A stretch of DNA of 64,000 bases from the NCBI GenBank assembly GCA_017546145.1, contig JAFYXN010000014.1, forward strand, positions 1 through 64,000, written 5' to 3'. Source of the stretch: Clostridia bacterium. GTDB taxonomy: Bacteria; Bacillota; Clostridia; Monoglobales; Monoglobaceae. The notes below the pieces were generated by a model. That model did no database searches. It was not told the DNA's origin and worked only from the letters and a program-made list of their open reading frames with translations. This document shows, in pieces, positions 63,115 to 64,000 of this stretch. The first letter of the stretch is position 1. Every line of letters begins with the position of its first letter. Made by a program: the position numbers and the translations under genes.

Positions 63115-64000
63115 TTATTGCCCTGTATGGAACCTTCTTGTAACTTCAAAAGATAAATTAGGAGCACCCAGCCTAAAATAACCTTTTCCTCCCGCTACAA
63201 CTATTTCTTGAGCTACAGCATCGCAATTTTTACCCAACAAATAATATGTTCCAGGATTAACAAATGTGTCAACGCCTTTTTCAAATGCATTCAATCCATA
63301 AGTATTATTAACAGTAAGGTATAAATTTCTATCAAATTTTTCCTGAGGTATATCCCCTTCCGATGAAAGCAAGTCCACGCTTTTATGCTTATATAATAAG
63401 GCGTTCCATTCATCCGCTGTTAACACATTAAATCTCATCTCACCTCTAACTCCTGCAATAGATGATATATCCGCAACGGTTGAATAATAACTGAAAATAA
63501 ATCCATTATCATTTTCGTTTAAGAGCAACACTGCTACATGCCCCATATTACTAGCTCCCGAACTGTCATTCAACAACATAATGCGATTGATATTATCAAC
63601 ATCTGCATTCCTCAAATCTTGTGCTATTTTAGCTACATCTTCTCTTGTTGCATCATCAACATTATTCCAAATATTTGTAAGAGAAACTAACATTTTATAT
63701 TTTGCAGAGTCTACACCAAAATCATCTGCATCAGGATTTTCGCTCCACTGTCCATATTTGTTATAATCTGGACCTCTCAATAGTCCCCACGGGTCCACAA
63801 ACATAACAGGATTATTCCCACAATACACATACCAATTAAGCCCGTCTCTTATGGGGTCTTCGTTGATAAATCTGCCTGTACTTGGGTCGTAATATCTGTT
63901 TCTCAGATATATAAACCCTGTTTCTTCATCAAAAATTTCTGATGTATACCTGAATGGGTTTTCTCCATTACTTTCAGCGGTTTGATTTCCAAACGCATCA
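63115..64000 (-). CDS. Rhs protein C-terminus with putative NlpC/P60-LRAT-like toxin domain (partial)
   Basis: The frame is open to the window end, so the gene continues beyond it. The visible part starts DAFGNQTAESNGENPF, then the Rhs core YYDPSTGRFINEDPIRDGL and CGNNPVMFVDPWG. The 230-residue tip follows. It holds GHVAVLLLNENDNGFIFSYY and later LLGKNCDAVAQEIVVAGG; a His before a Cys in this order recalls permuted NlpC/P60 and LRAT-type peptidases or acyltransferases. I infer a contact-delivered toxin. The core DNA is very similar to that of the tip at 61325, allowing tip exchange. Confidence 0.75.
   Translation of the reverse strand, partial: DAFGNQTAESNGENPFRYTSEIFDEETGFIYLRNRYYDPSTGRFINEDPIRDGLNWYVYCGNNPVMFVDPWGLLRGPDYNKYGQWSENPDADDFGVDSAKYKMLVSLTNIWNNVDDATREDVAKIAQDLRNADVDNINRIMLLNDSSGASNMGHVAVLLLNENDNGFIFSYYSTVADISSIAGVRGEMRFNVLTADEWNALLYKHKSVDLLSSEGDIPQEKFDRNLYLTVNNTYGLNAFEKGVDTFVNPGTYYLLGKNCDAVAQEIVVAGGKGYFRLGAPNLSFEVTRRFHTGQ

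Overview
The window looks like chromosome from an anaerobic, spore-forming, low-to-moderate GC member of the Clostridia, probably gut-associated. Supporting signs are a CotJC-type manganese catalase, a SpoIID-domain protein, S-layer homology (SLH) domains, type III glutamine synthetase, DUF421/DUF4363, an Rhs tip array and Firmicutes-style promoters and terminators. The genus cannot be set from this sequence. The fused integrase gene and the Rhs end are accessory DNA; most of the rest is housekeeping.

Layout. 1-4.0 kb: a secreted two-module beta-sandwich protein, a type I toxin-antitoxin locus with a 20-residue membrane peptide, tRNA-Pro and a chain of small hairpins. 4.1-16.5 kb: rdgB-ttcA-ABC permease, gap, an MFS transporter, ruvA-ruvB-metG-DUF1015, mscL and glnN. 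16.7-18.7 kb: rpsT, tRNA-Trp with a duplicated 3' end, and a chimeric ORF joining the start of a GH1 beta-glucosidase to the catalytic domain of a tyrosine integrase.

18.9-29.8 kb is the most interesting region. It is one minus-strand transcription unit behind a cobalamin riboswitch. It encodes, in order, a 1423-residue SLH protein carrying both halves of a transcobalamin/intrinsic-factor-like fold (alpha/alpha toroid plus DUF4430), an SLH protein with the toroid only, a membrane-anchored protein with DUF4430 only, an ECF T component, and a single polypeptide fusing two ECF ATPases to an S component. I read it as a surface B12-capture and uptake system in which the vitamin could be held between a toroid and a DUF4430 domain on separate chains.

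29.9-41 kb: an F420-ligase-like enzyme divergent from a LysR regulator, CotJC with a 42-residue companion, an RpiR regulator with an AEC transporter, a Cys-rich small protein, DAHP synthase and a large secreted clan GH-A-like glycosidase with tandem beta-sandwich modules. 41-49 kb: greA-lysS and the cell-division set ftsE-ftsX-M23 peptidase-S41 protease, plus a CdaR-type regulator. 49.7-57.3 kb: infC-rpmI-rplT, an ECF S component, a SpoU methyltransferase, dprA, topA and trmB. 57.3-60 kb: a three-gene peptidoglycan-related cassette. 60-64 kb: DUF421/DUF4363 and an Rhs toxin-immunity tip array, interrupted by REP-like repeats and running off the window end.

Three intergenic copies of a structured, terminator-ended repeat (8.74, 29.85 and 41.1 kb) look like a repeated small RNA or MITE-like element.
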